Shown one piece after another: positions 11,484-19,777 of a stretch of DNA of 64,000 nt (positions are counted from its first letter, which is position 1; every line of letters begins with the position of its first letter). A program made the translations under genes and the position numbers. Source of the DNA: Skermanella mucosa (GTDB taxonomy: Bacteria > Pseudomonadota > Alphaproteobacteria > Azospirillales > Azospirillaceae); NCBI RefSeq assembly GCF_016765655.2, contig NZ_CP086106.1:1052501-1116500 (forward strand). The letters run 5' to 3'. Below the pieces are notes generated by a model that saw only the letters and a list, made by a program, of their open reading frames with translations, did not search any database and was not told the DNA's origin.

Positions 11484-11960
11484 GGCTCCCGGATCGCTTT
11501 CCCTGTAAGCGCTGGAGAAGAAATCGCTGGCGCTGGCGCTGCGGGCCGTCGAACTGCGCCTCAAGCTGCGCGGCGCGATGCTGGACATTCCCGTCACGGC
11601 GGAGGAGGCCACCCAGCCGGCGGCGCAGATGCAGAGAGCGACCTCGGATAGTGACCCGGCGCAGAGGGACCTGAAGGCCGGCGCCCCGGGAACTGCCGAC
11701 CCCGCCGCGAAGGCCGACCCGGCGCGGGGCCGGCGCGGCGGCAAGCCGGACTTCCTGCGCCTAAACGTGCCCGGCCCCGGCGGCAATTCCCTCCGCCGCA
11801 CTTCCCGCCGAACCGCCGGCCTGTTCGTCACCACGTCGCTGTCGGCTGCCTGGGATGTTCCGCCGATCCTGCCGCCGACGGTTCGGGCCGCGTGACCGGC
11901 CCCCGGTGCGGCGGCCTTCAAGCCACCGGCACCGGCTTCCCGCGCGCCAATGCCCGCGCG
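11484..11960. other. gene-poor stretch with no confident gene
   Basis: About 480 bases between the broken frame and the DUF1150 gene. A plus-strand frame at 11578-11895 (105 codons) is Pro/Ala/Arg rich and unlike a known family, with no convincing ribosome site. I see no RNA gene or clear repeat here. It may be decayed coding sequence. Confidence 0.4.
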
Positions 11961-12179
11961 TCAGTGGACACTGACGGGCTCCAGCTCGTGCTGGCGGACG
12001 GCCGCGAAGGCGGCTTCGCGCTCGGGCATCACGGTCAGGGGCGTGCCGTCGGCGGCGTGGATCGCGTAGCCGGTGGAGCCGTCGACGTCGACCACCTTGA
12101 TATAGGCCAGGTCGTTGACGCCGAATGCCACGAAGTCCTGGCTGGAGATCTGGCGCAAAGAGTTCGGGCTGATATTCAT
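11961..12179 (-). CDS. DUF1150 family protein
   Basis: A 72-residue protein with the DUF1150 pattern: QDFVAFGVNDLAYIK at residues 14-28, then VDGSTGYAIHAADGTPL and MPEREAAFAAVRQHE. The function is unknown. The family is typically encoded directly downstream of a small heat shock protein gene in alphaproteobacteria, and that arrangement is present here (Hsp20 ends 190 bases upstream on the same strand), suggesting shared stress regulation. Confidence 0.88.
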   Translation of the reverse strand: MNISPNSLRQISSQDFVAFGVNDLAYIKVVDVDGSTGYAIHAADGTPLTVMPEREAAFAAVRQHELEPVSVH

Positions 12180-12369
12180 GATTTCAGGTCTTTCTATAAC
12201 GAATTGCTACGAAACTGTCCGGCGGGCGCAGCCCGCATTCCCGGCTGGAAAGGGCGCGGCCCGCGATCATCTCACAACGGGTCCGGCCCGTGTTCCTACA
12301 AGGACAACATGCCGCGGGGCGATTTGTGCTGCCGTGCCGCCTCTGACCAACCGGCCCGGAACCCCTGGC

Positions 12370-12849
12370 CTAGGAACGCCCCGTCTCGGGCGTCACGTCG
12401 ATCGTCCGGGCGGTGGCGCCGTCGTCCAGCCCGCCGGCCGGCTGCTGGATCGCGATGGTCCGCACCTTCGGCTCCGGGATCGGGCGCTTCAGGTCGATGT
12501 GAAGCAGGCCGTTGTCCAGGGTGGCGCCGACCACGTCGATCCCCTCCGCCAGGACGAAGCTGCGCTGGAACTGGCGCGCCGCGATCCCGCGATGAAGGTA
12601 TATCCGCGATTTGTCGTCGGTCTGGCGGCCCCGGATGACGAGCTGGTTGTCCTCGGTCTGGACCGTCAGGTCGTCCATGGTGAAGCCTGCCACCGCCAGC
12701 GTGATGCGCAGGCCGTCCTCGCCGATCTGTTCGATGTTGTAAGGCGGATATCCCTCCGCCGAGTTCTTCGAAATCCGGTCGAGCGTCCGCTCGAACTGGT
12801 CGAAACCCAGCAGGAGCGGGCTGTTGAAAAGGGACAATCGTGTCGTCAC
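12370..12849 (-). CDS. Hsp20/alpha-crystallin family small heat shock protein
   Basis: A 159-residue ATP-independent holdase chaperone. The alpha-crystallin domain spans about residues 35-130, with the YNIEQIGEDGLRITLAVAGF opening, the RGIAARQFQRSFVLAEG segment and the terminal DNGLLHIDLKRPIPE. The N terminus LSLFNSPLLLGFDQFERTLDR is typical of the alphaproteobacterial HspA/IbpA class. The GTG start at 12849 was chosen because GGAGGAGG lies 7 bases upstream; a longer frame starting at 12900 has no ribosome site. It pairs with the downstream DUF1150 gene. Confidence 0.92.
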   Translation of the reverse strand: MTTRLSLFNSPLLLGFDQFERTLDRISKNSAEGYPPYNIEQIGEDGLRITLAVAGFTMDDLTVQTEDNQLVIRGRQTDDKSRIYLHRGIAARQFQRSFVLAEGIDVVGATLDNGLLHIDLKRPIPEPKVRTIAIQQPAGGLDDGATARTIDVTPETGRS

Positions 12850-13063
12850 GCGGCATCCTCCTCCAGCGAGCGAGTAGCTATGCGGGCCCGGAACCGGCAC
12901 CCCGGCGGCAGCCCCGGTCGGCGCTGCCCTATCCCTAGATGGGGAATCCGCCGCCGCTGGGCAAGGCTGCCCTGCGTCGCGCCGATCTCATGCGCATCAT
13001 CCTTTAAAAACAGATGGCGCGCGGCTATGGTGGCCGCTCCCGGAAGGCACGAGAGTTATAGCA

Positions 13064-14377
13064 GTGACATCTCCGACCACCAACACGCCGACTTCCACCA
13101 TGTCCGCCGCCCCGACCGCAACCGCGGCCGGCGACGGGCAGCCCGGCGACCAGCTGGGTAGCGTGATGCAGCGGCTGAACACCTACCGTTCCGGTCCCGA
13201 CGAGCACGGGCATTTCGGCATCTATGGCGGACGCTTCGTCGCCGAGACGCTGATGCCCCTGATCCTGGAGGTCGAGCAGGCCTACAACGCCGCCAAGGTC
13301 GATCCCGCCTTCAAGGCGGAGCTGCGCCATTACCTGACGCATTATGTCGGCCGGCCCAGCCCGCTGTACCTCGCCGAGCGGCTGACCGCGCGGTTCGGCG
13401 GCGCCAAGGTCTATTTCAAGCGGGACGAGCTGAACCACACCGGCGCCCACAAGATCAACAACTGCATGGGCCAGATCCTGCTGGCCAAGCGGATGGGCAA
13501 GCGCCGCATCATCGCGGAGACCGGGGCCGGCCAGCACGGCGTCGCGACCGCCACGGTCTGCGCCCTGTTCGACCTTCCCTGCACGATCTACATGGGCGAG
13601 ACCGACATCGAGCGGCAGAAGCCCAACGTCTTCCGGATGAAGCTGCTGGGGGCGGAAGTCAAGCCGGTCAGCTCCGGCTCGCGCACCCTCAAGGACGCCA
13701 TGAACGAGGCGCTCCGCGACTGGGTGACCAATGTCGACGACACCTTCTACATCATCGGCACCGTCGCCGGCCCGCACCCCTATCCGGCCATGGTGCGCGA
13801 CTTCCAGTCCGTCATCGGGGAGGAAGTGCGGGAGCAGATGATGGCCGCCGAGGGGCGGCTGCCAGACAGCCTGGTCGCCTGCATCGGCGGCGGCTCCAAC
13901 GCCATGGGCCTGTTCTATCCGTTCCTGGACGAGCCGACCGTCCGCATGGTCGCGGTCGAGGCTGCCGGCCACGGCATCGAGACCGGTGCCCACGCCGCCT
14001 CGCTGACCGGCGGGCGCCCCGGCGTCCTGCACGGCAACCGCACATACCTGCTCCAGAACGAGGACGGCCAGATCACCGAGGGCCACTCGATCTCGGCGGG
14101 CCTCGACTATCCCGGCATCGGGCCGGAGCATTCCTGGCTGCACGATGTCGGCCGGGTCGAGTATATCTCGGCCACCGACAACGAGGCGCTGGACGCCTTC
14201 CAGATGTGCTCGCGCCTGGAAGGCATCATCCCGGCGCTGGAGCCGTCACACGCGCTGGCCGCCGTCACCAAGCTGGCGCCGACCCTGCCCAAGGATCACC
14301 TGCTGGTGATGAACCTGTGCGGCCGGGGCGACAAGGACATCTTTACCGTGGCGGACGCCCTGGGGGTCAAGATATGA
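13064..14377 (+). CDS. trpB: tryptophan synthase beta subunit
   Basis: TrpB condenses indole and serine to tryptophan using PLP. The 437-residue product has the PLP lysine in [12 protein letters not shown], the phosphate-binding GGGSNAMG loop, ETGAGQHG and the C-terminal LCGRGDKD. It starts with GTG at 13064; a disordered Thr/Ala/Pro-rich leader of about 35 residues precedes the conserved core, and an in-frame ATG at 13100 is an alternative. It overlaps trpA by four bases (ATGA), so the two subunits are translationally coupled. Confidence 0.96.
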   Translation: MTSPTTNTPTSTMSAAPTATAAGDGQPGDQLGSVMQRLNTYRSGPDEHGHFGIYGGRFVAETLMPLILEVEQAYNAAKVDPAFKAELRHYLTHYVGRPSPLYLAERLTARFGGAKVYFKRDELNHTGAHKINNCMGQILLAKRMGKRRIIAETGAGQHGVATATVCALFDLPCTIYMGETDIERQKPNVFRMKLLGAEVKPVSSGSRTLKDAMNEALRDWVTNVDDTFYIIGTVAGPHPYPAMVRDFQSVIGEEVREQMMAAEGRLPDSLVACIGGGSNAMGLFYPFLDEPTVRMVAVEAAGHGIETGAHAASLTGGRPGVLHGNRTYLLQNEDGQITEGHSISAGLDYPGIGPEHSWLHDVGRVEYISATDNEALDAFQMCSRLEGIIPALEPSHALAAVTKLAPTLPKDHLLVMNLCGRGDKDIFTVADALGVKI

Positions 14378-15297
14378 GCGCTGCCATCGACCATGGCGAC
14401 ACCGCGGCGGCCGTGGCCGCCCAATCCGGCCAAGCTCTTTCCGGCCGGGCTCATTCCAGCCGCGCGGCCGACAGCGGGCGGCTCGCCGCCCGGTTCGAGA
14501 CCCTGAAGCGCGAGGGGCGCGGCGGGCTGGTGACCTTCGTCAGCGCCGGCGATCCCGACTACGCCACCAGCCTCAAGCTGGTCCAGGGCCTTCCGGGCGC
14601 CGGCGCCGACGTGATCGAGCTGGGCATGCCCTTCACCGATCCCATGGCCGACGGCCCGTCGATCCAGGCCTCGTCCCTGCGGGCGCTCAAGTCCGGCATG
14701 ACCCTGCGCGGCACGCTGCGGCTGGTGGAGGAATTCCGCCTGACGGACGCCGAGACGCCGATCATCCTGATGGGCTATTACAATCCCATCTACGCCTACG
14801 GCGTCGACCGCTTCCTGACCGACGCGCGGGCCGCCGGCGTGGACGGACTGATCGTGGTCGACCTGCCGCCGGAGGAGGACGTCGAGCTGTGCCTGCCGGC
14901 GCTGGCGGCCGGCGTCAACTTCATCCGGCTGGCGACGCCCACGACCGACGACCGGCGCCTGCCGGCCGTGCTGGAGAACACCAGCGGCTTCATCTACTAC
15001 GTCTCGATCGCCGGCATCACCGGCGCGGGCGCCGCCACCGACGAGGCGATCTCCGCCGCCGTCGAACGGCTGCGCCGCCATACCGACCTGCCGGTGGCCG
15101 TGGGTTTCGGCATCACCACGCCGGCAGCCGCCGCCTCCGTCGCCCGGCTCGCCGACGCGGCCGTGGTCGGGTCGGCCATCGTCAACCGAATCGCCGCCAA
15201 CCTGGACGAGAACGGCTCGCCCGCTCCCGGACTGGTCGACGACGTACTGGCCTTCGTGCGAACCCTGTCCGACGGCGTCCGCGCCGCGCGCGGCTGA
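14374..15297 (+). CDS. trpA: tryptophan synthase alpha subunit
   Basis: TrpA cleaves indole-3-glycerol phosphate to indole, passed to TrpB. The 307-residue protein has the catalytic Glu in [18 protein letters not shown], the [13 protein letters not shown] motif, the VDLPPEE loop and the [10 protein letters not shown] and VGSAIV phosphate-binding motifs. It carries about 35 extra residues before the core ([20 protein letters not shown]), rich in Ala, Ser and Gly, which is unusual for TrpA and may not be needed; no better internal start is obvious. Confidence 0.96.
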   Translation: MSAAIDHGDTAAAVAAQSGQALSGRAHSSRAADSGRLAARFETLKREGRGGLVTFVSAGDPDYATSLKLVQGLPGAGADVIELGMPFTDPMADGPSIQASSLRALKSGMTLRGTLRLVEEFRLTDAETPIILMGYYNPIYAYGVDRFLTDARAAGVDGLIVVDLPPEEDVELCLPALAAGVNFIRLATPTTDDRRLPAVLENTSGFIYYVSIAGITGAGAATDEAISAAVERLRRHTDLPVAVGFGITTPAAAASVARLADAAVVGSAIVNRIAANLDENGSPAPGLVDDVLAFVRTLSDGVRAARG

Positions 15298-15425
15298 CCT
15301 CGAGGCATCCGCCTCCAGGTACGCTTTCCAGGCAAGCTTCCCAGGGACCGGCCCCCAAGCACCCAGCCTCCCGAGCAATCCGCCTCCAAGCATTCAGCCT
15401 CCACGAACGGCGAAGACCCCGAACC

Positions 15426-16487
15426 ATGAACTGGCTTACCAATTTCGTCCGCCCCAAGATCCGCGCGCTCTACACCAAGAAGGAAGTGCCGGACAATCTC
15501 TGGCACAAGTGCGCCAACTGCGAGGCGATGATCTTCCACCGCGACCTGGAAGAGAACCTCCATGTCTGCCAGCACTGCGGCTTCCACATGCGCCTGGATG
15601 CCGACAAGCGGCTGAAGACGCTGTTCGACGACGACGACTACCAGGTCATCGAGCTGCCCAAGGTGACGGTCGATCCGCTGCGCTTCCGCGACCAGAAGCG
15701 CTACACCGACCGCCTGAAGGAAGCCCAGGCCAAGACCGGCAAGAGCGACGCGATCCAGGTCGCCCACGGCAGGATGGGCGGCATCCCGACCGTCATCGCC
15801 GCCTTCGACTTCGGCTTCATGGGCGGTTCCATGGGGATCGCGGTGGGCGAGGGGCTGCTGGCCGCGGCACGGCTCGCCGTCCTCCAGGAGGCGCCGCTGG
15901 TCGTGGTGCCGTCCTCCGGCGGCGCCCGCATGCAAGAAGGCATCCTGTCGCTGATGCAGATGCCGCGCAGCACCATCGCGGTTCAGATGGTGAAGGAGGC
16001 GGGGCTTCCCTACATCGTCGTCCTGACCGATCCGACCACCGGCGGCGTCACGGCCTCCTTCGCGATGCTGGGCGACCTGCACATCGCCGAGAAGGGCGCG
16101 CAGATCGGCTTCGCCGGCGCCCGCGTGATCGAGGACACCATCCGCGAGACCCTGCCCGAAGGCTTCCAGCGGTCCGAATACCTGATGGAGCATGGCATGG
16201 TGGACATGGTTGTCCACCGCAAGGACCTCAGGGCCACGCTGATCCGGGTGCTCGACCTGCTGGTCCGGCCCGGTCCCTCCGCCGAGATCGTTCCCCTGCC
16301 GAAGCCGGAGGCAGAGGCGCCCGCCGCGACGGCCAAGGCTGCCCCGACCGAGGCCGAGCCGGTGGACGCGGTCGAGCCCGAACCGGCGGCCCCGGCCCCT
16401 GCGCAACCCCAGAGCGGTGAGACAGTTGAGCCAGCCCCCAACGGCGCCCCGGCCGCCGTCGCCCCCGGTGATCGTCCCGAGCGGTGA
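15426..16487 (+). CDS. accD: acetyl-CoA carboxylase carboxyltransferase beta subunit
   Basis: AccD is the beta half of the carboxyltransferase that makes malonyl-CoA for fatty acid synthesis. The 353-residue product has an N-terminal zinc ribbon with paired cysteines (CANC near residue 34 and CQHC near 53), and the crotonase-like core with GGARMQEG and TDPTTGGVTAS. The last 65 residues are an Ala/Pro/Glu-rich tail beyond the usual end. The trpB-trpA-accD-folC order is conserved in alphaproteobacteria. Its 3' end overlaps the folC frame by about 70 bases. Confidence 0.96.
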   Translation: MNWLTNFVRPKIRALYTKKEVPDNLWHKCANCEAMIFHRDLEENLHVCQHCGFHMRLDADKRLKTLFDDDDYQVIELPKVTVDPLRFRDQKRYTDRLKEAQAKTGKSDAIQVAHGRMGGIPTVIAAFDFGFMGGSMGIAVGEGLLAAARLAVLQEAPLVVVPSSGGARMQEGILSLMQMPRSTIAVQMVKEAGLPYIVVLTDPTTGGVTASFAMLGDLHIAEKGAQIGFAGARVIEDTIRETLPEGFQRSEYLMEHGMVDMVVHRKDLRATLIRVLDLLVRPGPSAEIVPLPKPEAEAPAATAKAAPTEAEPVDAVEPEPAAPAPAQPQSGETVEPAPNGAPAAVAPGDRPER

Positions 16488-17781
16488 GCGTGCCGATCCG
16501 GTCCTGGACCGGCTGAAGCACCTTCACCCCAAGGTCATCGACCTGTCGCTCGGCCGGACCCTCCGGATGCTGGAAGCCGTCGGCAGCCCGCACCTGCGGC
16601 TGCCGCCGGTGGTCCATGTGGCGGGGACCAACGGCAAGGGATCGACCATCGCCTTCCTGCGGGCCTTCCTGGAGGCGGCGGGACGGCGCGTCCATGTCTA
16701 TACCTCGCCCCATCTGGTACGATTCCACGAGCGCATCCGGCTGGCCGGGGACCTGATCGCCGACGACCATCTCGCCGCCACCCTGGAAGAGTGCGAGGCG
16801 GCGAACCGGGGCGAGCCGATCACCTATTTCGAGATCACGACCGCGGCCGCCATGCTGGCCTTCTCCCGCGTGCCGGCCGACGTGCTCCTGCTGGAGACCG
16901 GGCTGGGCGGCCGGCTCGACAGCACCAACGTGATCGACCGCCCGGCGGTGACGGCGCTGACCCGCATCTCCTACGACCACATGCAGTTCCTCGGCCCGAC
17001 CCTGTCCGCCATCGCGGGCGAGAAGGCCGGCATCATGAAGCCGGGCGTTCCCGCCGTCGTGGCGCCGCAGCCGGCGGAAGAGGCCATGGCGGTCTTCCGC
17101 GCCAGGTCCGCCGCGATCGGCGCCCCGCTCCATGCCGCGGGGGAGGACTGGACGGTCGCGCCGGTGGCGGACGGCTTCCGGTTCGAGGGACCCGGCCGAC
17201 GCGCCGACCTGCCGCTGCCGGCGCTGCCGGGCGCACACCAGATCGTCAATGCCGGGGTGGCGCTGGCCTGCCTCGACCATCTGCCCGGCCCCCGGGTACC
17301 CGACGCGGCGGTGGTGCGCGGCCTGGCGGAAGTCTCGTGGCCCGGCCGGCTCCAGCGGCTGACGCGCGGCCCCCTGGTGGACCGGCTGCCCCCGGGATGG
17401 GAGCTATGGCTGGACGGCGGGCACAATGATTCCGCCGGCGAGGTGCTGGGCGCCCAGGCCGCCCGCTGGGCCTCGGCCGACGGGCTGCCGCTCAACCTGA
17501 TCTTCGGCATGCTCGCGACCAAGGAGCCGGCCGACTTCCTGCGGCCGCTGGCCCCCCACGCGCCGCTGCTCCGCGCGGTCGCCGTTCCGGGCGAGGAAGC
17601 CTCCCTCCCGCCGCAGGCCGCGGCGGAGGCCGCGCGCGCCGCCGGCATCGCCGACGCCAAGCCGGCCGCCGGCGTGGAGGAGGCCCTTGCCGAACTCATG
17701 GCGCGCGCCGCTGGGCCGACCCGCGTGATGATCTGCGGCTCCCTCTACCTCGCCGGCGCCGTCCTCGCCTGCCACGGTTGA
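16417..17781 (+). CDS. folC: bifunctional folylpolyglutamate synthase/dihydrofolate synthase
   Basis: FolC adds glutamate to dihydropteroate and to folates. The roughly 454-residue protein has the ATP-binding loop VAGTNGKGST near residue 70, the SPHLVRFHERIR omega-loop motif, the LLETGLGGRLDSTN motif and ISYDHMQFLG. The start is uncertain: the GTG at 16417 lies well inside accD, and a GTG at 16468 would shorten the overlap to 20 bases. Neither has a strong ribosome site, so coupling to accD translation is likely. Confidence 0.92.
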   Translation: MRQLSQPPTAPRPPSPPVIVPSGERADPVLDRLKHLHPKVIDLSLGRTLRMLEAVGSPHLRLPPVVHVAGTNGKGSTIAFLRAFLEAAGRRVHVYTSPHLVRFHERIRLAGDLIADDHLAATLEECEAANRGEPITYFEITTAAAMLAFSRVPADVLLLETGLGGRLDSTNVIDRPAVTALTRISYDHMQFLGPTLSAIAGEKAGIMKPGVPAVVAPQPAEEAMAVFRARSAAIGAPLHAAGEDWTVAPVADGFRFEGPGRRADLPLPALPGAHQIVNAGVALACLDHLPGPRVPDAAVVRGLAEVSWPGRLQRLTRGPLVDRLPPGWELWLDGGHNDSAGEVLGAQAARWASADGLPLNLIFGMLATKEPADFLRPLAPHAPLLRAVAVPGEEASLPPQAAAEAARAAGIADAKPAAGVEEALAELMARAAGPTRVMICGSLYLAGAVLACHG

Positions 17782-17797
17782 ATAAGTGGCGGCCAGC

Positions 17798-17895
17798 CGT
17801 AGGTCGGCCTTCGCCCGTCAGGGCGAACGCCGACACATTACATCGACTCTCCGGCCACGTTGTCGGCGTCGGCCTTCGGCCGAGGCCGACCTACG
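17798..17895. repeat. palindromic REP-like element
   Basis: A 98-base imperfect palindrome between folC and the next gene. The outer arms are CGTAGGTCGGCC (17798) and GGCCGACCTACG (ending 17895). Inside, GGCGAACGCCGACA and TGTCGGCGTCGGCC form further pairing. Such GTAGGTCGGCC-type elements look like non-coding repeats scattered in genomes; the copy number cannot be seen from one window. Confidence 0.7.
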
Positions 17896-17995
17896 TCCAA
17901 ATAAACGATTGGTGAACCCGTTCACTGCGCGGCGCCGCCGCCGCGGTTAGCTTCCCCTCCATGCACAGGCCAACGCCCCGCCATGGAGACCGGAC

Positions 17996-18691
17996 ATGAA
18001 CAGCGCCTTCGCCCGCCGCCTCGCCGCCACCGCCGCCGTCCTGCTCGCCCCGGCCCTGGCTTCGCCGGGCGGCGCGGCCGAGGTCAGGATGTTCGACCGC
18101 CCGCCCACCGTTTCCGAGGTCCAGGAACTGCTGAGCGCCCCGGCGCCGCGCTACCGCAGCATCGAGATCGTCGGCGCCGCCGGCAAGGCCGCCCAGAACG
18201 CGGCGCCCGCACCGGCCCCCGCCAGCTACTCGCCGCCGGTATCGGCATCAATCCCGGAACCGGCCGTGGCATCCGCCCAGCAGGTCGTTCCCGCCGTCGC
18301 CGAGGCTCCCATGCCCCGTGCCGAGGTCGCCGCGGCCCCGCCGGCTCCTGAAGTGGACGCGAAAGCCTTCGGCTTCCGCATCAACTTCGCCTTCGACTCA
18401 GCCGTCATCCCGGCCGAGTCCTTCGACTACATCGACGCGGTCGGGCAGGTCCTGCGCGACGCGCCCGATCTCCGCGTCAAGGTCGAGGGCCATACCGACG
18501 CGTCCGGCAGCGACGCCTACAACCAGGTCCTGTCGGAGAGGCGGGCCCGGGCCGTCGCCGAGTATCTGGCCGCGAAGCACGGGATCGCAGGTTCCCGTAT
18601 CCAGGCCGTCGGCATGGGCGAGGCCCGGCCGCTCGCCGAGAACGCCTTCGACAAGATGAACCGCCGCGTCCAGTTCGCCCGCGTGAACTGA
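17996..18691 (+). CDS. OmpA-family peptidoglycan-binding protein
   Basis: A 231-residue exported protein with a signal peptide (about residues 1-28, ending GGAAE), a Pro/Ala-rich linker at about 60-118 and a C-terminal OmpA domain (about 120-231). The domain has the INFAFDSAVIP strand and the VEGHTDASGSDAYNQVLSERR motif that binds diaminopimelate in peptidoglycan. No beta-barrel is present, so it is probably periplasmic and wall-associated. It stands alone after the palindromic element. Confidence 0.85.
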   Translation: MNSAFARRLAATAAVLLAPALASPGGAAEVRMFDRPPTVSEVQELLSAPAPRYRSIEIVGAAGKAAQNAAPAPAPASYSPPVSASIPEPAVASAQQVVPAVAEAPMPRAEVAAAPPAPEVDAKAFGFRINFAFDSAVIPAESFDYIDAVGQVLRDAPDLRVKVEGHTDASGSDAYNQVLSERRARAVAEYLAAKHGIAGSRIQAVGMGEARPLAENAFDKMNRRVQFARVN

Positions 18692-18823
18692 AATACCCGA
18701 CCGGGCGGGATCGACCTATCCAGAAGACTCCCGACCCCAAGGGCATTTTAACTTTGTTCGATCCTGTCCGACAATCGGCCCAGCGCCCGCAAGGATCGAC
18801 AGGAAGCCGCCGCAGGAGTTGAA

Positions 18824-19327
18824 ATGATCAGTCGAGCTGCCGCACTCCTTCTCGCCTGCGCCGCCGCGTTCCCCACCGTCGCCACCGCCCAGGACGCCGG
18901 CCACGGCACCGGCCACGGGGCTGGCCATCAGGACGCGGCACCCCCGGCCCAGCCCGCCGCGCCGGCAAGGCGGATGACGGCCCCCAAGGACGCCCGGGCC
19001 TACATCATCTGGCCGCCCAACGGCGCCGTGATCGAGGGCGGCAAGCTGTGGGTCCGCATGGGGCTCCAGAACTACGGCGTGGCGCCCGCCGGGGTACGGC
19101 GGGAGAATACCGGGCACCATCACCTGATCATCGACCGGGACCTGCCGCCGCTCGACGAGCCCATTCCCAACGACCGCAATCACCTGCATTTCGGCGGCGG
19201 CCAGACCGAGGCCCGGCTGGAGCTTCCGCCCGGCCAGCACACGCTCCAGACCCTGCTGGGCGATGCCGACCACGTGCCGCACGACCCGCCGGTGACGTCC
19301 AACAGGATCACGATCACGGTCCGCTGA
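18824..19327 (+). CDS. DUF4399 domain secreted protein
   Basis: A 167-residue exported protein with a signal peptide (cut near TATAQ) and a His/Gly-rich stretch after it (HGTGHGAGH, residues 27-35) that could bind metal. The DUF4399 domain fills the C terminus: KDARAYIIWPPNG, then NTGHHHLIIDRDLPP, HLHFGGGQTEARLELPPG and the VTSNRITITV end. DUF4399 function is unknown. A shorter paralogue follows 18 bases later, so the two are probably one operon. Confidence 0.85.
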   Translation: MISRAAALLLACAAAFPTVATAQDAGHGTGHGAGHQDAAPPAQPAAPARRMTAPKDARAYIIWPPNGAVIEGGKLWVRMGLQNYGVAPAGVRRENTGHHHLIIDRDLPPLDEPIPNDRNHLHFGGGQTEARLELPPGQHTLQTLLGDADHVPHDPPVTSNRITITVR

Positions 19328-19345
19328 AAACCGGAAAGGCTCGCC

Positions 19346-19777
19346 ATGAGATCGAACGCCCTGGTCGCCGGCCTCGCCGCGGGACTGGTTTCCCTCATCG
19401 CCGTCACGGCCACCGCCGCCGAGCGCCGGCCGGCACCGAAGGACGCCTACGCCTATATCGGCTGGCCCAACAACGGGGAGGTCGTGACCGGCCGCTTCAA
19501 GGTCTGGCTCGGCCTGCGCAACTTCGGGGTGGCGCCCTCCGGCGTCGACCGCCCCAACACCGGGCACCACCACCTGATCATCGACCGGGACCTGCCGCCG
19601 CTCGACGAGCCGATCCCGAACGACCGGAACCACATCCATCTCGGCGGCGGGCAGACTGAGACCTATCTGGAACTGCCGCCCGGGCGCCACACCATCCAGC
19701 TCCTGATGGGCGATGTCGACCATGTGCCGCACGACCCGCCGGTGACGTCCAAGCGGATCACCATCACGGTCCGCTGA
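19346..19777 (+). CDS. DUF4399 domain secreted protein, paralogue
   Basis: A 143-residue exported protein with a signal peptide of about 27 residues and a single DUF4399 domain. From KDAYAYIGWPNNG to ITITVR it is very close to the upstream gene, sharing NTGHHHLIIDRDLPP and the DHVPHDPPVTS end, but it lacks the His/Gly-rich stretch. This is clearly a tandem duplication. Its last 14 bases overlap the 3' end of the convergent cyclase gene. Confidence 0.85.
   Translation: MRSNALVAGLAAGLVSLIAVTATAAERRPAPKDAYAYIGWPNNGEVVTGRFKVWLGLRNFGVAPSGVDRPNTGHHHLIIDRDLPPLDEPIPNDRNHIHLGGGQTETYLELPPGRHTIQLLMGDVDHVPHDPPVTSKRITITVR

Noticed and set aside
11578-11895. A 105-codon plus-strand frame
   Set aside because: No ribosome site, biased composition and no family; kept only as part of the gene-poor stretch.
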